Assembly: GCF_002836515.1 (NCBI RefSeq) | Contig: NZ_PJBC01000008.1 | Coordinates: forward strand, 28,860 to 92,859 | Length of the DNA stretch: 64,000 nt | Direction of reading: 5' to 3' | Source of the DNA: Pseudomonas sp. Choline-02u-1 | Lineage (GTDB): Bacteria > Pseudomonadota > Gammaproteobacteria > Pseudomonadales > Pseudomonadaceae | Part shown: positions 1 through 8,824 of the stretch, one piece after another | Layout of the letters: every line of letters begins with the position of its first letter | How positions within the stretch are numbered: the stretch's first letter is position 1 | The notes under the pieces: model-generated | The model's database searches: none | Seen by the model: only the letters and a program-made list of their open reading frames with translations | What the model was told of the DNA's origin: nothing | Translations under genes and position numbers: made by a program

Positions 1-899
1 ATGTGCTGGATGCGCTGGATGGTTCACTGATCAGAAAAATCGTCGTCGACAGCACGGAGACCAGCAACGGTCTGTCCTCTGTGGAACTCAGGGTCAACTC
101 TTCGAACGTGGTACAGGCGGCCTACGGTGGAGACCTGAAAGGACGCATGTGGAAATTCGACTTGAGCGCGACGGCGCCGGATAGCTGGGGCGTGGCGTTC
201 GCCGGCAAGCCATTGTTCACCGCGCCGGGCGGGGCAACGCAGCCGATCACCGCGCAACCGCTGCTGGCGGATAACCCACAGGGCGGCAAACAGGTGTTTT
301 TTGGCACCGGCAAGTTCAACGAGACTGCCGACAAGACCAACAAGGATCTGCAGGCGTTCTATTCAATCTGGGATGCAGAGGGTGGTGCCGGGCAAATCAC
401 CGCCAGCAGTTTGCAGGCCCAGGCGATCACCGGTTCGTTCTCCGGCAGCTCCGGGCAGTTCCTGACCACCAGCCAGAATGAAACGACGTATCCGGGAGAA
501 AAAGGCTGGTACCTGCCGCTGGTGTATAACAACGTGCTGACCGGTGAACGCGTGATCAATCAGGCCAGTCTTGTGTTGGGGCGAGTGGTTTTCACCACTG
601 CCAGCGTCGATACCACCGACCCTTGTTCGAGCTTTGGTACGGGCAGACTGGTCGAACTCGATGCGTTCAACGGTAAGATGCTCAACTACGCCGTGATCGA
701 CACAACCGGCGACCGTTTGGTCGACAGCAATGACACGATATCCAGTGGTGTGATTTTTACCAGCGGCAATCCGACCCTGAACTTCATTTCCGCTAACGGC
801 GAGCGCAAGGGCACGATTGACACCAGCGGCGCGATCACGGTCATTGTGGAAAAGGGCGGCGGCGGAAGCCGTCGTATCATGTGGCGACAAATCCAGTAA
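1..899 (+). CDS. pilY1: PilY1, C-terminal part (gene begins left of window)
   Basis: The frame is open to the left edge (first full codon at base 3), so only the last ~299 residues are present. They match the C-terminal beta-propeller of PilY1, the tip-associated adhesin and assembly factor of type IV pili. Visible features are repeated blade-like segments such as YGGDLKGRMWKFDL and FFGTGKFN, and a candidate calcium loop near bases 699-740 (DTTGDRLVDSND). pilE follows after 15 bp, as in minor-pilin operons. Function is from the family; the N-terminal adhesin half cannot be judged here. Confidence 0.88.
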   Translation, partial: VLDALDGSLIRKIVVDSTETSNGLSSVELRVNSSNVVQAAYGGDLKGRMWKFDLSATAPDSWGVAFAGKPLFTAPGGATQPITAQPLLADNPQGGKQVFFGTGKFNETADKTNKDLQAFYSIWDAEGGAGQITASSLQAQAITGSFSGSSGQFLTTSQNETTYPGEKGWYLPLVYNNVLTGERVINQASLVLGRVVFTTASVDTTDPCSSFGTGRLVELDAFNGKMLNYAVIDTTGDRLVDSNDTISSGVIFTSGNPTLNFISANGERKGTIDTSGAITVIVEKGGGGSRRIMWRQIQ

Positions 900-914
900 G
901 CGAGAATTTGAGGC

Positions 915-1316
915 ATGCGCAGATCCAGCCGAGGTTTTACCCTGATCGAGATCATGATCGTCATCGCGATTATCGGGATCATCCTCACCATCAGCATCCC
1001 CAGCTACAACGAATACGTGAAGAAGGGCCGTCGCGCCGAAGTGGTCTCGCTGCTCTCGGAGCAGGCGCAGACCCTTGAGCGTTTCTACACCCGTAACAAT
1101 GCCTACACCGGCGTTACTGGACTGAGCACGGGCAATGATTTCTACACCATCACCCCAACGCTGACGGACCAGACCTTTGTGCTCACCGCGACGCGTAAAA
1201 CCGGCTCGGCGATGGCGACCGACAAGTGCGGGGATTTCACCCTGACCAATACCGGCGTGCGAAGCATGAACAACGCGATCGCCGGAGTGACCGCCAAGGA
1301 TTGCTGGGGCCGCTGA
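915..1316 (+). CDS. pilE: Type IV minor pilin PilE
   Basis: A 133-residue prepilin-like protein. The short basic leader MRRSSRG precedes the cleavage/methylation motif FTLIEIMIVIAIIG, with Glu at position +5, so it should be processed by PilD (encoded at 18526-19398). A C-terminal pair of Cys residues (TDKCGDF and KDCWGR) could form the D-region disulphide. It is the last gene of the minor pilin/pilY1 operon. The ATG at 915 has a GAGG-like ribosome site just upstream. Minor pilins prime assembly and incorporate in low amounts (family knowledge). Confidence 0.9.
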   Translation: MRRSSRGFTLIEIMIVIAIIGIILTISIPSYNEYVKKGRRAEVVSLLSEQAQTLERFYTRNNAYTGVTGLSTGNDFYTITPTLTDQTFVLTATRKTGSAMATDKCGDFTLTNTGVRSMNNAIAGVTAKDCWGR

Positions 1317-1373
1317 CGCATTCTTTTTCGGGTGCCCTTTGCGCCCACTGTCTTTTTTACGGTTGGATCAAAC

Positions 1374-2474
1374 ATGACCAGGCAACAGCAAGTGGTTATT
1401 GTCGGTGGCGGAGTGATTGGCCTGCTCACCGCCTACAATCTTGCCTCCGAAATGCGCAGCGTAGTGCTGCTGGATCGCTCGAATGTTGGCCAGGAATCGT
1501 CCTGGGCTGGTGGCGGTATCGTGTCGCCGTTGTACCCGTGGCGCTACAGCCCGGCAGTCACCGCACTGGCGCATTGGTCGCAGGATTTTTATCCACAGCT
1601 CGGCGAGCGCTTGTTTGCCGACACGGGGGTTGATCCTGAGGTGCACACCACTGGCCTGTATTGGCTGGATCTGGACGATGAAGCCGCAGCCCTGGCCTGG
1701 GCCGAGCGGGAAAATCGGCCGCTGCGGGCTGTGGATATCTCGGCGGCACATGACGCGGTGCCGGTGCTCGGCAGCGGTTTCAGTCGTGCGATCTACATGG
1801 CCGATGTCGCCAATGTGCGCAATCCACGGCTGGTCAAATCGCTGAAAGCCGCTTTGCTGGCGCTGCCCAATGTCACGATTCATGAGCAATGCGAAGTTGC
1901 AGGCTTCGTCCGCGAGGGCGAGCGCGTGGTCGGCGTGCAGACTCCGACGGGCATGATCAACGGCGACCAGATTGTGCTGACGGCGGGAGCGTGGAGCGGT
2001 GATCTGCTCAAGACGCTGAACCTGTCGCTGCCGGTCGAGCCGGTCAAAGGCCAGATGATTCTTTACAAGTGCGCGGCTGATTTCCTGCCGAGCATGGTGC
2101 TGGCCAAGGGGCGTTATGCGATCCCGCGTCGCGACGGTCACATTTTGATCGGCAGCACGCTGGAGCACGAAGGTTACGACAAGACCCCGACCGACATAGC
2201 GCTGCAAAGCCTCAAGGCCTCGGCGATCGAATTGTTGCCGGCGCTGGCGGATGCCGAAGTGGTCGGGCACTGGGCGGGGCTGCGGCCGGGGTCGCCGGAA
2301 GGGGTTCCCTTTATTGGCCGGGTGCCGGGATTAGAAGGGTTGTGGCTGAATTGCGGACATTACCGCAATGGGCTGGTGTTGGCGCCGGCGTCGTGTCAGT
2401 TGTTTGCCGATGTGATGTTGGGTCGTTCGCCAATTATTGATCCGAAGCCGTATGCACCTGAGGGCCGCATCTAA
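1374..2474 (+). CDS. thiO: Glycine oxidase ThiO (FAD-dependent)
   Basis: A 366-residue FAD oxidoreductase of the DAO family. The N-terminal Rossmann motif is VVIVGGGVIGLLTAYNLA; substrate-domain landmarks are SSWAGGGIVSPLYPW and the C-terminal WAGLRPGSPEGVPFIG. ThiO oxidises glycine to iminoglycine for the thiazole moiety of thiamine. The ATG at 1374 is preferred over an in-frame GTG at 1332 because the FAD motif then sits at the usual distance from the N-terminus. It lies just downstream of pilE and convergent to pilR, with a REPIN between the two 3' ends. A generic D-amino-acid oxidase is the main alternative. Confidence 0.85.
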   Translation: MTRQQQVVIVGGGVIGLLTAYNLASEMRSVVLLDRSNVGQESSWAGGGIVSPLYPWRYSPAVTALAHWSQDFYPQLGERLFADTGVDPEVHTTGLYWLDLDDEAAALAWAERENRPLRAVDISAAHDAVPVLGSGFSRAIYMADVANVRNPRLVKSLKAALLALPNVTIHEQCEVAGFVREGERVVGVQTPTGMINGDQIVLTAGAWSGDLLKTLNLSLPVEPVKGQMILYKCAADFLPSMVLAKGRYAIPRRDGHILIGSTLEHEGYDKTPTDIALQSLKASAIELLPALADAEVVGHWAGLRPGSPEGVPFIGRVPGLEGLWLNCGHYRNGLVLAPASCQLFADVMLGRSPIIDPKPYAPEGRI

Positions 2475-2483
2475 AGCAAGACC

Positions 2484-2557
2484 AAAAGATCGCAGCCTTC
2501 GGCAGCTCCTACATTGAAATGCGTACCCGTAGGGGCTGCCGAAGGCTGCGATCTTTT
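2484..2557. repeat. REPIN, type II (GTAGGAGCTGCCGAAGGC family)
   Basis: Two inverted ~29-base arms (2484-2512 and 2529-2557) read GTAGGRGCTGCCGAAGGCTG on facing strands, separated by 16 bases. It fills the gap between the convergent 3' ends of thiO and pilR, where it could also act as a bidirectional transcript end. Confidence 0.85.
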
Positions 2558-2562
2558 GCGAT

Positions 2563-3909
2563 CTAATCCAGGCCCAATTTCTTCAGCCGATAGCGCATCG
2601 AACGAAACGAAAGGCTCAACCGCTGCGCCGCCGCTGTGCGGTTCCAGCGGGTTTCCTCCAGCGCCTGCAAAATCAGTTTGCGTTCGACGCTCTCCAGATA
2701 ATCCTCGAGATTGTCGATCTGCGTCAGATCGGCCAATGCGCCATCCGCCGAGCAATTGCCCTCGCTCAAACGCAGATCCTGCGCCTCGATCATGCGGTTT
2801 TCGCACAAGGTGTGCGCACGTTCGAGAACGTTCTCCAGCTCGCGCACATTGCCGGGAAAGCGATAGTTCTTCAGCGCCTCCAGCGCCTGCGGATGCAGGC
2901 GTGCTTCGGGTTGTCCGGTGTCTTTGGCCAGACGCTTGAGCACGTGCATGGCGAGCGCTTCGATGTCATCGCGGCGTTCGCGCAGGGAAGGCACGCGCAA
3001 TTCGATGACGTTGAGCCGGTAATACAGATCCTGGCGGAATCGCTCTGCCGCGACTTCTGCCTCAAGATCTTTATGAGTGGCGCAAAGGATGCGCACGTCG
3101 ACGACCGTCTCCTGCTGCCCGCCGACGCTGCGCACGGCTTTTTCCTGAATTGCCCGCAGTAGTTTCACCTGCATCGACAGTGGCAGATCGGCAACTTCAT
3201 CGAGAAACAGAGTGCCGCCATGGGCCGCCTGGAACAGCCCCGGCTTGTCCTCGACGGCACCGGTGAAACTGCCTTTGCGGTGACCGAAGAATTCGCTTTC
3301 CATCAGCTCCGACGGAATCGCCCCGCAGTTCACCGGCATAAATGGCTGGCCAGCTCGCGGGCCCTGTTCATGGATCAAACGGGCGACCAGCTCCTTGCCA
3401 CTGCCGGATTCACCGCTGATGTACACCGGCGCCTGACTGCGCGCGAGCTTGTCGATCTGCTTGCGCAGATTGGCCATCGGCGGCGAGTCGCCTAGCAGCC
3501 GTCGTTCGATTGCCGTACCCAGGCCACCCGCTGTCGGCATGCGCAGGGCCGAACTGACCAACTCGCGTAGACGCGGCAGTTCCACCGGTTTGGTGAGGAA
3601 ATCGAACGCCCCGGCTTTCAGCGCACTGATGGCCGTTTCCAGGTTTCCGTATGCGGTGATCATCGCCACTGGCAGATGCGGATCGCGTTGCTGGATGTGT
3701 TGCACCAGATCCAGCCCGGTGCCGTCGGGCAGGCGCATGTCGGTCAGGCACAGGTCAAAGTCCTCGCGCTGTAACAGCGCCTGGGCCTCGCCCAGATTGC
3801 GTGCGCTGAAGGTCTCGAGTTTCATCCGTCCCAGGGTGATTTCCAGGAGCTCGCGGATATCCGGTTCGTCGTCGACGATAAGAATTTTTTGCCGTGGGCT
3901 TGTATTCAA
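2563..3909 (-). CDS. pilR: Sigma-54 response regulator PilR
   Basis: 448 residues from a TTG start. Order: receiver domain (KILIVDDEPDIRELLEITLG; phospho-Asp in LTDMRLPDGTG), AAA+ sigma-54 activator domain (Walker A GESGSGKE; loop GSFTGA, a variant of GAFTGA; Walker B LFLDEVADLP) and a C-terminal Fis-type HTH (WNRTAAAQRLSLSFRSMRYR). The start is TTG because no in-frame ATG lies close to the receiver domain, and the TTG overlaps the pilS TGA (TTGA), implying translational coupling. PilR activates the sigma-54 promoter of pilA; such a promoter is present at 22483-22498. Confidence 0.93.
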   Translation of the reverse strand: MNTSPRQKILIVDDEPDIRELLEITLGRMKLETFSARNLGEAQALLQREDFDLCLTDMRLPDGTGLDLVQHIQQRDPHLPVAMITAYGNLETAISALKAGAFDFLTKPVELPRLRELVSSALRMPTAGGLGTAIERRLLGDSPPMANLRKQIDKLARSQAPVYISGESGSGKELVARLIHEQGPRAGQPFMPVNCGAIPSELMESEFFGHRKGSFTGAVEDKPGLFQAAHGGTLFLDEVADLPLSMQVKLLRAIQEKAVRSVGGQQETVVDVRILCATHKDLEAEVAAERFRQDLYYRLNVIELRVPSLRERRDDIEALAMHVLKRLAKDTGQPEARLHPQALEALKNYRFPGNVRELENVLERAHTLCENRMIEAQDLRLSEGNCSADGALADLTQIDNLEDYLESVERKLILQALEETRWNRTAAAQRLSLSFRSMRYRLKKLGLD

Positions 3910-5495
3910 CTTTGTTTCCGTCCGTGAGCAAAGGTGATGCGAAAGCAGCCGCCGCCTTGGCGTGATTTGAAGTCTAGGCGTGCCTGGTTGCTTTCGCACA
4001 GCTCACGGGACAGATAAAGGCCAAGACCGGTGCCCTGGCTGCTGGTGGTGAAGAACGGTTCAAAGAGATGCGCCTGTTCATCGGCCGACACGCCGGAACC
4101 GTTGTCCTGCACTTCGAGCACTGCCAATTGGCTGTCGGGGTCGACGAACAGGGCCAGCCAGACTTCGGCCAGTTCGTGCAGTTGGGCACTGTGCCGCCAG
4201 GCGTTGCGTATCAGGTTGTCGAGAATCTGCCGCAGCTGGTTGGGATCCATCAGTGTGGTGAAGTCTCCGGAATTGATCCGCAGATGAATATGCTGGCGCT
4301 CGGTGGCCTGCTCGCGGGTTTCGGCGACGAAGTTTTCCAGCCACGGCTTGAGATCCAGCCGTTGCGGTGCGCTTTGCTGGCGGCGGGACAGTTGCAGGAC
4401 GTTTTCGATGACTCGATTCATGCGCTGGGAGTGGTCTTGAATAATCTGCGTCAGACGCCGATCTGCCATATCGAGTTCCTCGGACTCGGCCAGCAGCTGC
4501 GCGGCATGACTGATCGCGCCCAGTGGATTGCGAATTTCGTGAGAGATGCCGGCGGTCAAACGCCCGAGGGCAGCGAGTTTGAGTTGCTGCGCCTGTTGGG
4601 TGATTTGCGCCAGATCTTCGAGAAACACCAGCGTCTGCTGGTTCGGGCTCTGCTCAAGAGCGATGAAGCTAGGCTGCAATTCCAGGCCAATGTCGGGGAT
4701 CTTCAGGCTCTGCGGGCGCAAGGTCGGGTTGTTGCGCCACATTTGCAGGCGATCGACCAGCGCGGGGGAATACTCGTCGATCAAATGTCCTTGCAGGTGG
4801 CTATGGCCGAGGAGGCTCTGCGCACTGTGATTGGCCAGTTGCACCCGGCGTTGTTCGTCCAGCACCAGAATGCCGGTGCGCATGCGTTGCAGGATCAGCG
4901 CATTGAGCGCTTCCAGGCCGACTACTTCGCTGGCGCGTTGTTCGGCCAGGGTTTCGCTGACCTCCAATCGGCGAATCAGCCCCTGCACCAACAATGAGGC
5001 GGCGAAGCACAGCGCGCCGAGGGTGCCGGCTTGCAGGTAGGCGTTGGCGCTGAGGGGCTGGCTGAGACCCAGCAGAAAGCTCAGGCCGACAATGCCAATC
5101 GCCGCGATGGCGGCAATCAGCAGGCCGATGCGCCTGCGCAGCAACGTGTTGCTGATCGCCACCGAGACGACCAGCAAGTTGCCCAGCGCACTGACGACGC
5201 CGCCGGCCGCGTAGAACAGGCCGCACAACAGCAGCACATCGACGAGGGCCAGGCCGAACAGTTGCGCCGGGCGGCGGGTGCTTTCGAGGAACACCACCAA
5301 CAGCATGTTGATGATCAGGTAAAGCCAACTGCCGCCGCGCAGCAGATCGTCGTTGGCCGACGTCAGCAGGCGGTTGTCCATGTTGCTGGAGATCAGCAGC
5401 ACCAGGGTGATGCCGACACTCAATCGGTACAGGTGATAAAGGCGCAGCAGACGCTGAGCCTGTTTCTGGTCGGCTTGGGCGGCCTCAGCGACCAC
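3906..5495 (-). CDS. pilS: Sensor histidine kinase PilS
   Basis: 529 residues, the usual PilS length. The first ~180 residues hold about six hydrophobic segments, followed by a PAS-like region (around MRTGILVLDEQRRVQLANHS), the H-box GISHEIRNPLGAISHAAQLL and an HATPase domain (N-box NQLRQILDNLIRNAWRH; G-box DNGSGV and GTGLGLYLS). Family role: polar sensor that phosphorylates PilR and responds to pilin levels in the membrane. The stop overlaps pilR, and the start overlaps the 3' end of a small gene, so the three are probably cotranscribed. Confidence 0.93.
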   Translation of the reverse strand: MVAEAAQADQKQAQRLLRLYHLYRLSVGITLVLLISSNMDNRLLTSANDDLLRGGSWLYLIINMLLVVFLESTRRPAQLFGLALVDVLLLCGLFYAAGGVVSALGNLLVVSVAISNTLLRRRIGLLIAAIAAIGIVGLSFLLGLSQPLSANAYLQAGTLGALCFAASLLVQGLIRRLEVSETLAEQRASEVVGLEALNALILQRMRTGILVLDEQRRVQLANHSAQSLLGHSHLQGHLIDEYSPALVDRLQMWRNNPTLRPQSLKIPDIGLELQPSFIALEQSPNQQTLVFLEDLAQITQQAQQLKLAALGRLTAGISHEIRNPLGAISHAAQLLAESEELDMADRRLTQIIQDHSQRMNRVIENVLQLSRRQQSAPQRLDLKPWLENFVAETREQATERQHIHLRINSGDFTTLMDPNQLRQILDNLIRNAWRHSAQLHELAEVWLALFVDPDSQLAVLEVQDNGSGVSADEQAHLFEPFFTTSSQGTGLGLYLSRELCESNQARLDFKSRQGGGCFRITFAHGRKQS

Positions 5496-5718
5496 TGGCG
5501 CCCGGGCCTTGCTCGAGATGAGCCTGGCTGCAATACCATTGTTGCTGGTTGCCCAGCGCGCGGTCGCGCGGCAAATGCACGCCGCAGTGGGCGCAGCGCA
5601 CCATCGGCGGGGCGTCCTGTTCGCGCGGCGTTTGAGTGGACGAGGCGGGGGCCTTGAATTTGCGCCAGAGCCAGATGGCGGCGAAGATCAGGGCAATCCA
5701 GAACAATAAACGAAGCAT
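5485..5718 (-). CDS. PP0621-family small membrane protein with zinc-ribbon-like motif
   Basis: 77 residues: an N-terminal membrane helix (LLFWIALIFAAIWLWRKF), a polar linker and a CAHCG...YCSQAH motif (two CxxC/CxxxH-like pairs) that could bind zinc. The last 11 bases overlap the start of pilS, a conserved arrangement in Pseudomonas as I recall. Function is unknown; coupling to pilS suggests cotranscription but not necessarily a role in pili. Confidence 0.8.
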   Translation of the reverse strand: MLRLLFWIALIFAAIWLWRKFKAPASSTQTPREQDAPPMVRCAHCGVHLPRDRALGNQQQWYCSQAHLEQGPGASGR

Positions 5719-5796
5719 GATGAGCGGCTTTTCGACTGATGATCCGGCAGTTTAGCCAAGGACCGGATCAGCGCCCAGCCAATTAAAGCGCGGCAA

Positions 5797-5826
5797 TAAA
5801 AAAGGGAGATCCGCAGATCTCCCTTT
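5797..5826 (-). terminator. Intrinsic terminator of bamD
   Basis: Perfect 11-bp stem AAAGGGAGATC / GATCTCCCTTT with loop CGCA at 5801-5826. On the minus strand it is followed by a T-rich run (complement of 5797-5802). It lies 19 bases past the bamD stop. Confidence 0.85.
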
Positions 5827-5844
5827 GTTGTTCAACCGATGTGA

Positions 5845-6861
5845 TCAGTCGAACACGCCGAAGGTCATGTAGCTGAACCACGAGCGATCGGTGTCGCTGG
5901 ATTCCGGCTCTGGCTCTTCGATCACGTCGCCATTCTCGTCTTTAGGCTTGAGCTCGTTCGGGATCGCATCTTTCGCTTCCTGGAACTGCTTCTGCACGTC
6001 CTGGTTGGCGCGGGTTTCGCCCGGCGGCAGCGGTGGACGCGATTCGATCAGGCCCAAAGTCGCCTTGCTCAGGAACGAACGGTTGTCGGCTTCGGCCACG
6101 CGTGGCACGAACTGGCCGTCCTGCAGACTCGAGTGGTCCGGGTAGTTGAGCTTGAGGGTTTCCAGGCTGGTGGCCGCCAGATCGTCGAGGTGCAGACGCT
6201 GGTAGGCTTCGGTCATCACCGCCAGGCCGTCGCCGACCGATGGGGTTTCCTGGAAGTTCTCCACCACGTATTTGCCACGGTTGGCAGCGGCTACATAAGC
6301 CTGACGGGTCAGGTAGTAGTCAGCGACGTGGATTTCGTAGGCGGCCAGCAGGTTGCGCAGGTAGATCATGCGCTGCTTGGCGTCCGGCGCGTAGCGGCTG
6401 TTCGGGTAGCGGCTGGTCAGTTGCGCGAACTCGTTGTACGAGTCACGGGCGGCGCCCGGGTCGCGCTTGGTCATGTCCAGCGGCAGGAAGCGCGCCAGCA
6501 GGCCGACGTCCTGGTCGAACGAGGTCAGACCCTTGAGGTAGTAGGCGTAATCCACGTTCGGATGCTGCGGATGCAAACGAATGAAACGCTCGGCGGCGGA
6601 CTTTGCAGCTTCCGGCTCGGCGTTCTTGTAGTTGGCGTAGATCAACTCCAGCTGAGCCTGATCGGCGTAGCGACCGAACGGATAACGCGATTCCAGGGCC
6701 TTCAGCTTGGCTGTGGCGCTGGTGTAGCTGTTGTTGTCCAGATCAGTCTGAGCCTGCTGATACAGCTCGGCTTCGCTGAGGTTTTCGTCTACGACTTCCT
6801 TCGATGAGCAAGCAGCGGTCAATGCGAGGATGGCGATCAGCAGCAGGTGTTTCACTTGCAT
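5845..6861 (-). CDS. bamD: Outer membrane assembly lipoprotein BamD
   Basis: 338 residues. The lipoprotein signal ends in the lipobox LTAAC (Cys at residue 18), followed by TPR-type repeats ([59 protein letters not shown]). BamD is the essential lipoprotein partner of BamA in beta-barrel insertion. The ATG at 6861 is chosen because the signal peptide begins there; longer in-frame extensions have no signal logic. A C-terminal acidic tail ([11 protein letters not shown]) is visible. It is divergent from rluD across 151 bp. Confidence 0.93.
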   Translation of the reverse strand: MQVKHLLLIAILALTAACSSKEVVDENLSEAELYQQAQTDLDNNSYTSATAKLKALESRYPFGRYADQAQLELIYANYKNAEPEAAKSAAERFIRLHPQHPNVDYAYYLKGLTSFDQDVGLLARFLPLDMTKRDPGAARDSYNEFAQLTSRYPNSRYAPDAKQRMIYLRNLLAAYEIHVADYYLTRQAYVAAANRGKYVVENFQETPSVGDGLAVMTEAYQRLHLDDLAATSLETLKLNYPDHSSLQDGQFVPRVAEADNRSFLSKATLGLIESRPPLPPGETRANQDVQKQFQEAKDAIPNELKPKDENGDVIEEPEPESSDTDRSWFSYMTFGVFD

Positions 6862-7012
6862 GGCGGCTTGCGTCCCTATGACGGCCGCTGTCTTGGGCGG
6901 GGCCGTCCTGTTATGATGAGCGCCCCGTTGAAAAGCCTCGGGGCAAAAGACGCCGTATTTAACCACAAGCGCGCAGCCGAAACCAAAGGCTGTGCCGACG
7001 CCCAGTCCGAGC

Positions 7013-7975
7013 ATGTCCGATAAAATAGAACTTCGCGCAGAGGTGCCGTCCGAATTGGGCGGCCAACGCCTCGATCAAGTCGCCGCCCAACTCTTCGCTG
7101 AGCACTCGCGCTCGCGCCTTTCCGCCTGGATCAAAGAAGGTCGCCTGACTGTGGACGGGGCGGTGATCCGCCCGCGCGACATCGTGCATGGCGGTGCCAT
7201 CCTTGAGCTGACTGCCGAGCAGGAAGCCCAGGGCGAGTGGATCGCCCAGGACATCGAACTCGACATCGTCTATGAAGACGACGACATTCTGGTGATCAAC
7301 AAGCCTGCGGGCCTGGTGGTGCACCCGGCTGCCGGTCACGCCGATGGCACGTTGCTCAATGCCTTGTTGCACCACGTGCCGGACATCATCAATGTTCCGC
7401 GTGCCGGCATCGTCCACCGTCTGGACAAGGACACCACCGGTCTGATGGTGGTGGCCAAGACCATTCAGGCGCAGACCAAACTGGTCGCGCAGTTGCAGAG
7501 CCGCAGTGTCAGCCGCATCTATGAATGCATCGTCATCGGTGTAGTCACGGCCGGCGGCAAGATCAACGCGCCGATCGGTCGTCATGGTCAGCAGCGCCAG
7601 CGCATGGCGGTGATGGAGGGCGGCAAGCCTGCCGTCAGCCACTACCGCGTGCTCGAGCGCTTTCGTTCGCACACCCACGTGCGGGTGAAGCTTGAGACCG
7701 GGCGGACCCACCAGATCCGCGTGCACATGGCGCACATCAACTTCCCGTTGGTCGGCGACCCGGCGTACGGCGGGCGTTTCCGCATTCCGCCAGCGGCGAA
7801 CCCGACCATGGTCGAATCGCTCAAGCACTTCCCGCGTCAGGCCCTGCACGCGCGCTTCCTCGAACTCGATCACCCGACGAGCGGTGAGCGGATGAGCTGG
7901 GAATCGCCGCTGCCGGAAGATTTCGTCTGGCTGCTGACCCTGCTCAAGCAGGATCGCGAGGCCTTCGTCGGATGA
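7013..7975 (+). CDS. rluD: 23S rRNA pseudouridine synthase RluD
   Basis: 320 residues, the standard length. An N-terminal S4 RNA-binding domain ([20 protein letters not shown]) precedes a RluA-family catalytic domain with [19 protein letters not shown], which holds the catalytic Asp. RluD makes pseudouridines in helix 69 of 23S rRNA (1911/1915/1917 in E. coli). The ATG at 7013 is chosen over one at 6992 to fit the family N-terminus. The stop overlaps the next gene's start (ATGA), so rluD-pgeF is an operon. Confidence 0.94.
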   Translation: MSDKIELRAEVPSELGGQRLDQVAAQLFAEHSRSRLSAWIKEGRLTVDGAVIRPRDIVHGGAILELTAEQEAQGEWIAQDIELDIVYEDDDILVINKPAGLVVHPAAGHADGTLLNALLHHVPDIINVPRAGIVHRLDKDTTGLMVVAKTIQAQTKLVAQLQSRSVSRIYECIVIGVVTAGGKINAPIGRHGQQRQRMAVMEGGKPAVSHYRVLERFRSHTHVRVKLETGRTHQIRVHMAHINFPLVGDPAYGGRFRIPPAANPTMVESLKHFPRQALHARFLELDHPTSGERMSWESPLPEDFVWLLTLLKQDREAFVG

Positions 7976-8694
7976 ACTGGCTGACGCCGGACTGGCCTGC
8001 GCCGGCCAGCGTCAAGGCCTGTGTCACCACCCGCGAGGGTGGTGTCAGCGAGGCGCCATTCGACAGCCTGAATCTGGGCGATCATGTCGATGATCGTCCG
8101 CAGGCCGTCGCCGAGAACCGTCGGCGTCTGACTGATCACTTCTCCATACAGCCTGCCTGGTTGCAGCAAGTGCACGGGATCACCGTGGCGCAAGCTGATC
8201 CGGGCACCGTTGCGACTGCAGATGCCAGTTGGACAGACAAGCCCGGTATCGCCTGCACGGCCATGACCGCCGATTGCCTGCCGGCATTGTTCTGCAATCG
8301 CGCCGGCACTCGGGTGGCGGCAGCGCATGCCGGTTGGCGCGGGCTGGCGGCGGGTGTGCTTGAAGCCACCCTCGACAGCCTCGATGTTGCACCTGAGAAC
8401 GTGCTGGTCTGGCTCGGCCCGGCCATCGGCCCGCAAGCCTTTGAAGTCGGCGCGGAAGTTCGCGACGTCTTCGTCAATCAGTTGCCGGAAGCGGCAACGG
8501 CTTTCGTGCCGAGCGACAACCCCGACAAGTTCATGGCCGACATCTATCAGCTGGCGCGCTTGCGTCTGGCCGAACGGGGTGTGACGGCGGTTTACGGCGG
8601 CGGTTTCTGCACCGTGACCGATCCGCGCTTCTTCTCCTATCGCCGTGCGTCGCGCACCGGTCGCTTTGCCTCCCTCGTTTGGCTCACCCGCTAG
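7972..8694 (+). CDS. pgeF: Peptidoglycan editing factor PgeF (YfiH/laccase-domain family)
   Basis: 240 residues of the multicopper polyphenol oxidase-like family. Metal/active-site landmarks are QVHG, TADCLPALF and HAGWRGLAAGV, i.e. the conserved His-Cys-His set. Members act on purine nucleosides, and in E. coli YfiH removes misincorporated serine-type precursors from peptidoglycan. The start overlaps the rluD stop by four bases, so it is translationally coupled. A sigma-32 promoter for clpB follows. Confidence 0.87.
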   Translation: MNWLTPDWPAPASVKACVTTREGGVSEAPFDSLNLGDHVDDRPQAVAENRRRLTDHFSIQPAWLQQVHGITVAQADPGTVATADASWTDKPGIACTAMTADCLPALFCNRAGTRVAAAHAGWRGLAAGVLEATLDSLDVAPENVLVWLGPAIGPQAFEVGAEVRDVFVNQLPEAATAFVPSDNPDKFMADIYQLARLRLAERGVTAVYGGGFCTVTDPRFFSYRRASRTGRFASLVWLTR

Positions 8695-8723
8695 ACTCTC
8701 TGATCTGCATCAACCCTCCGACG

Positions 8724-8751
8724 CTTGAATCTTGCAGAATCGACCGCATCT
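8724..8751 (+). promoter_or_regulatory. Sigma-32 (heat-shock) promoter of clpB
   Basis: CTTGAA (8724-8729), a 14-base spacer and CCGCATCT (8744-8751) match the RpoH consensus CTTGAA-N13/14-CCCCATNT with one mismatch in the -10. It lies ~75 bases before the clpB start, which has an AAGGAAGG ribosome site. Confidence 0.75.
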
Positions 8752-8824
8752 ATAGCGGTATCTGGCAGGTTTCTTTATTCAGGATGGTTTCTTAGGTCCG
8801 GCCTGCTCAAAAGGAAGGTGACCC

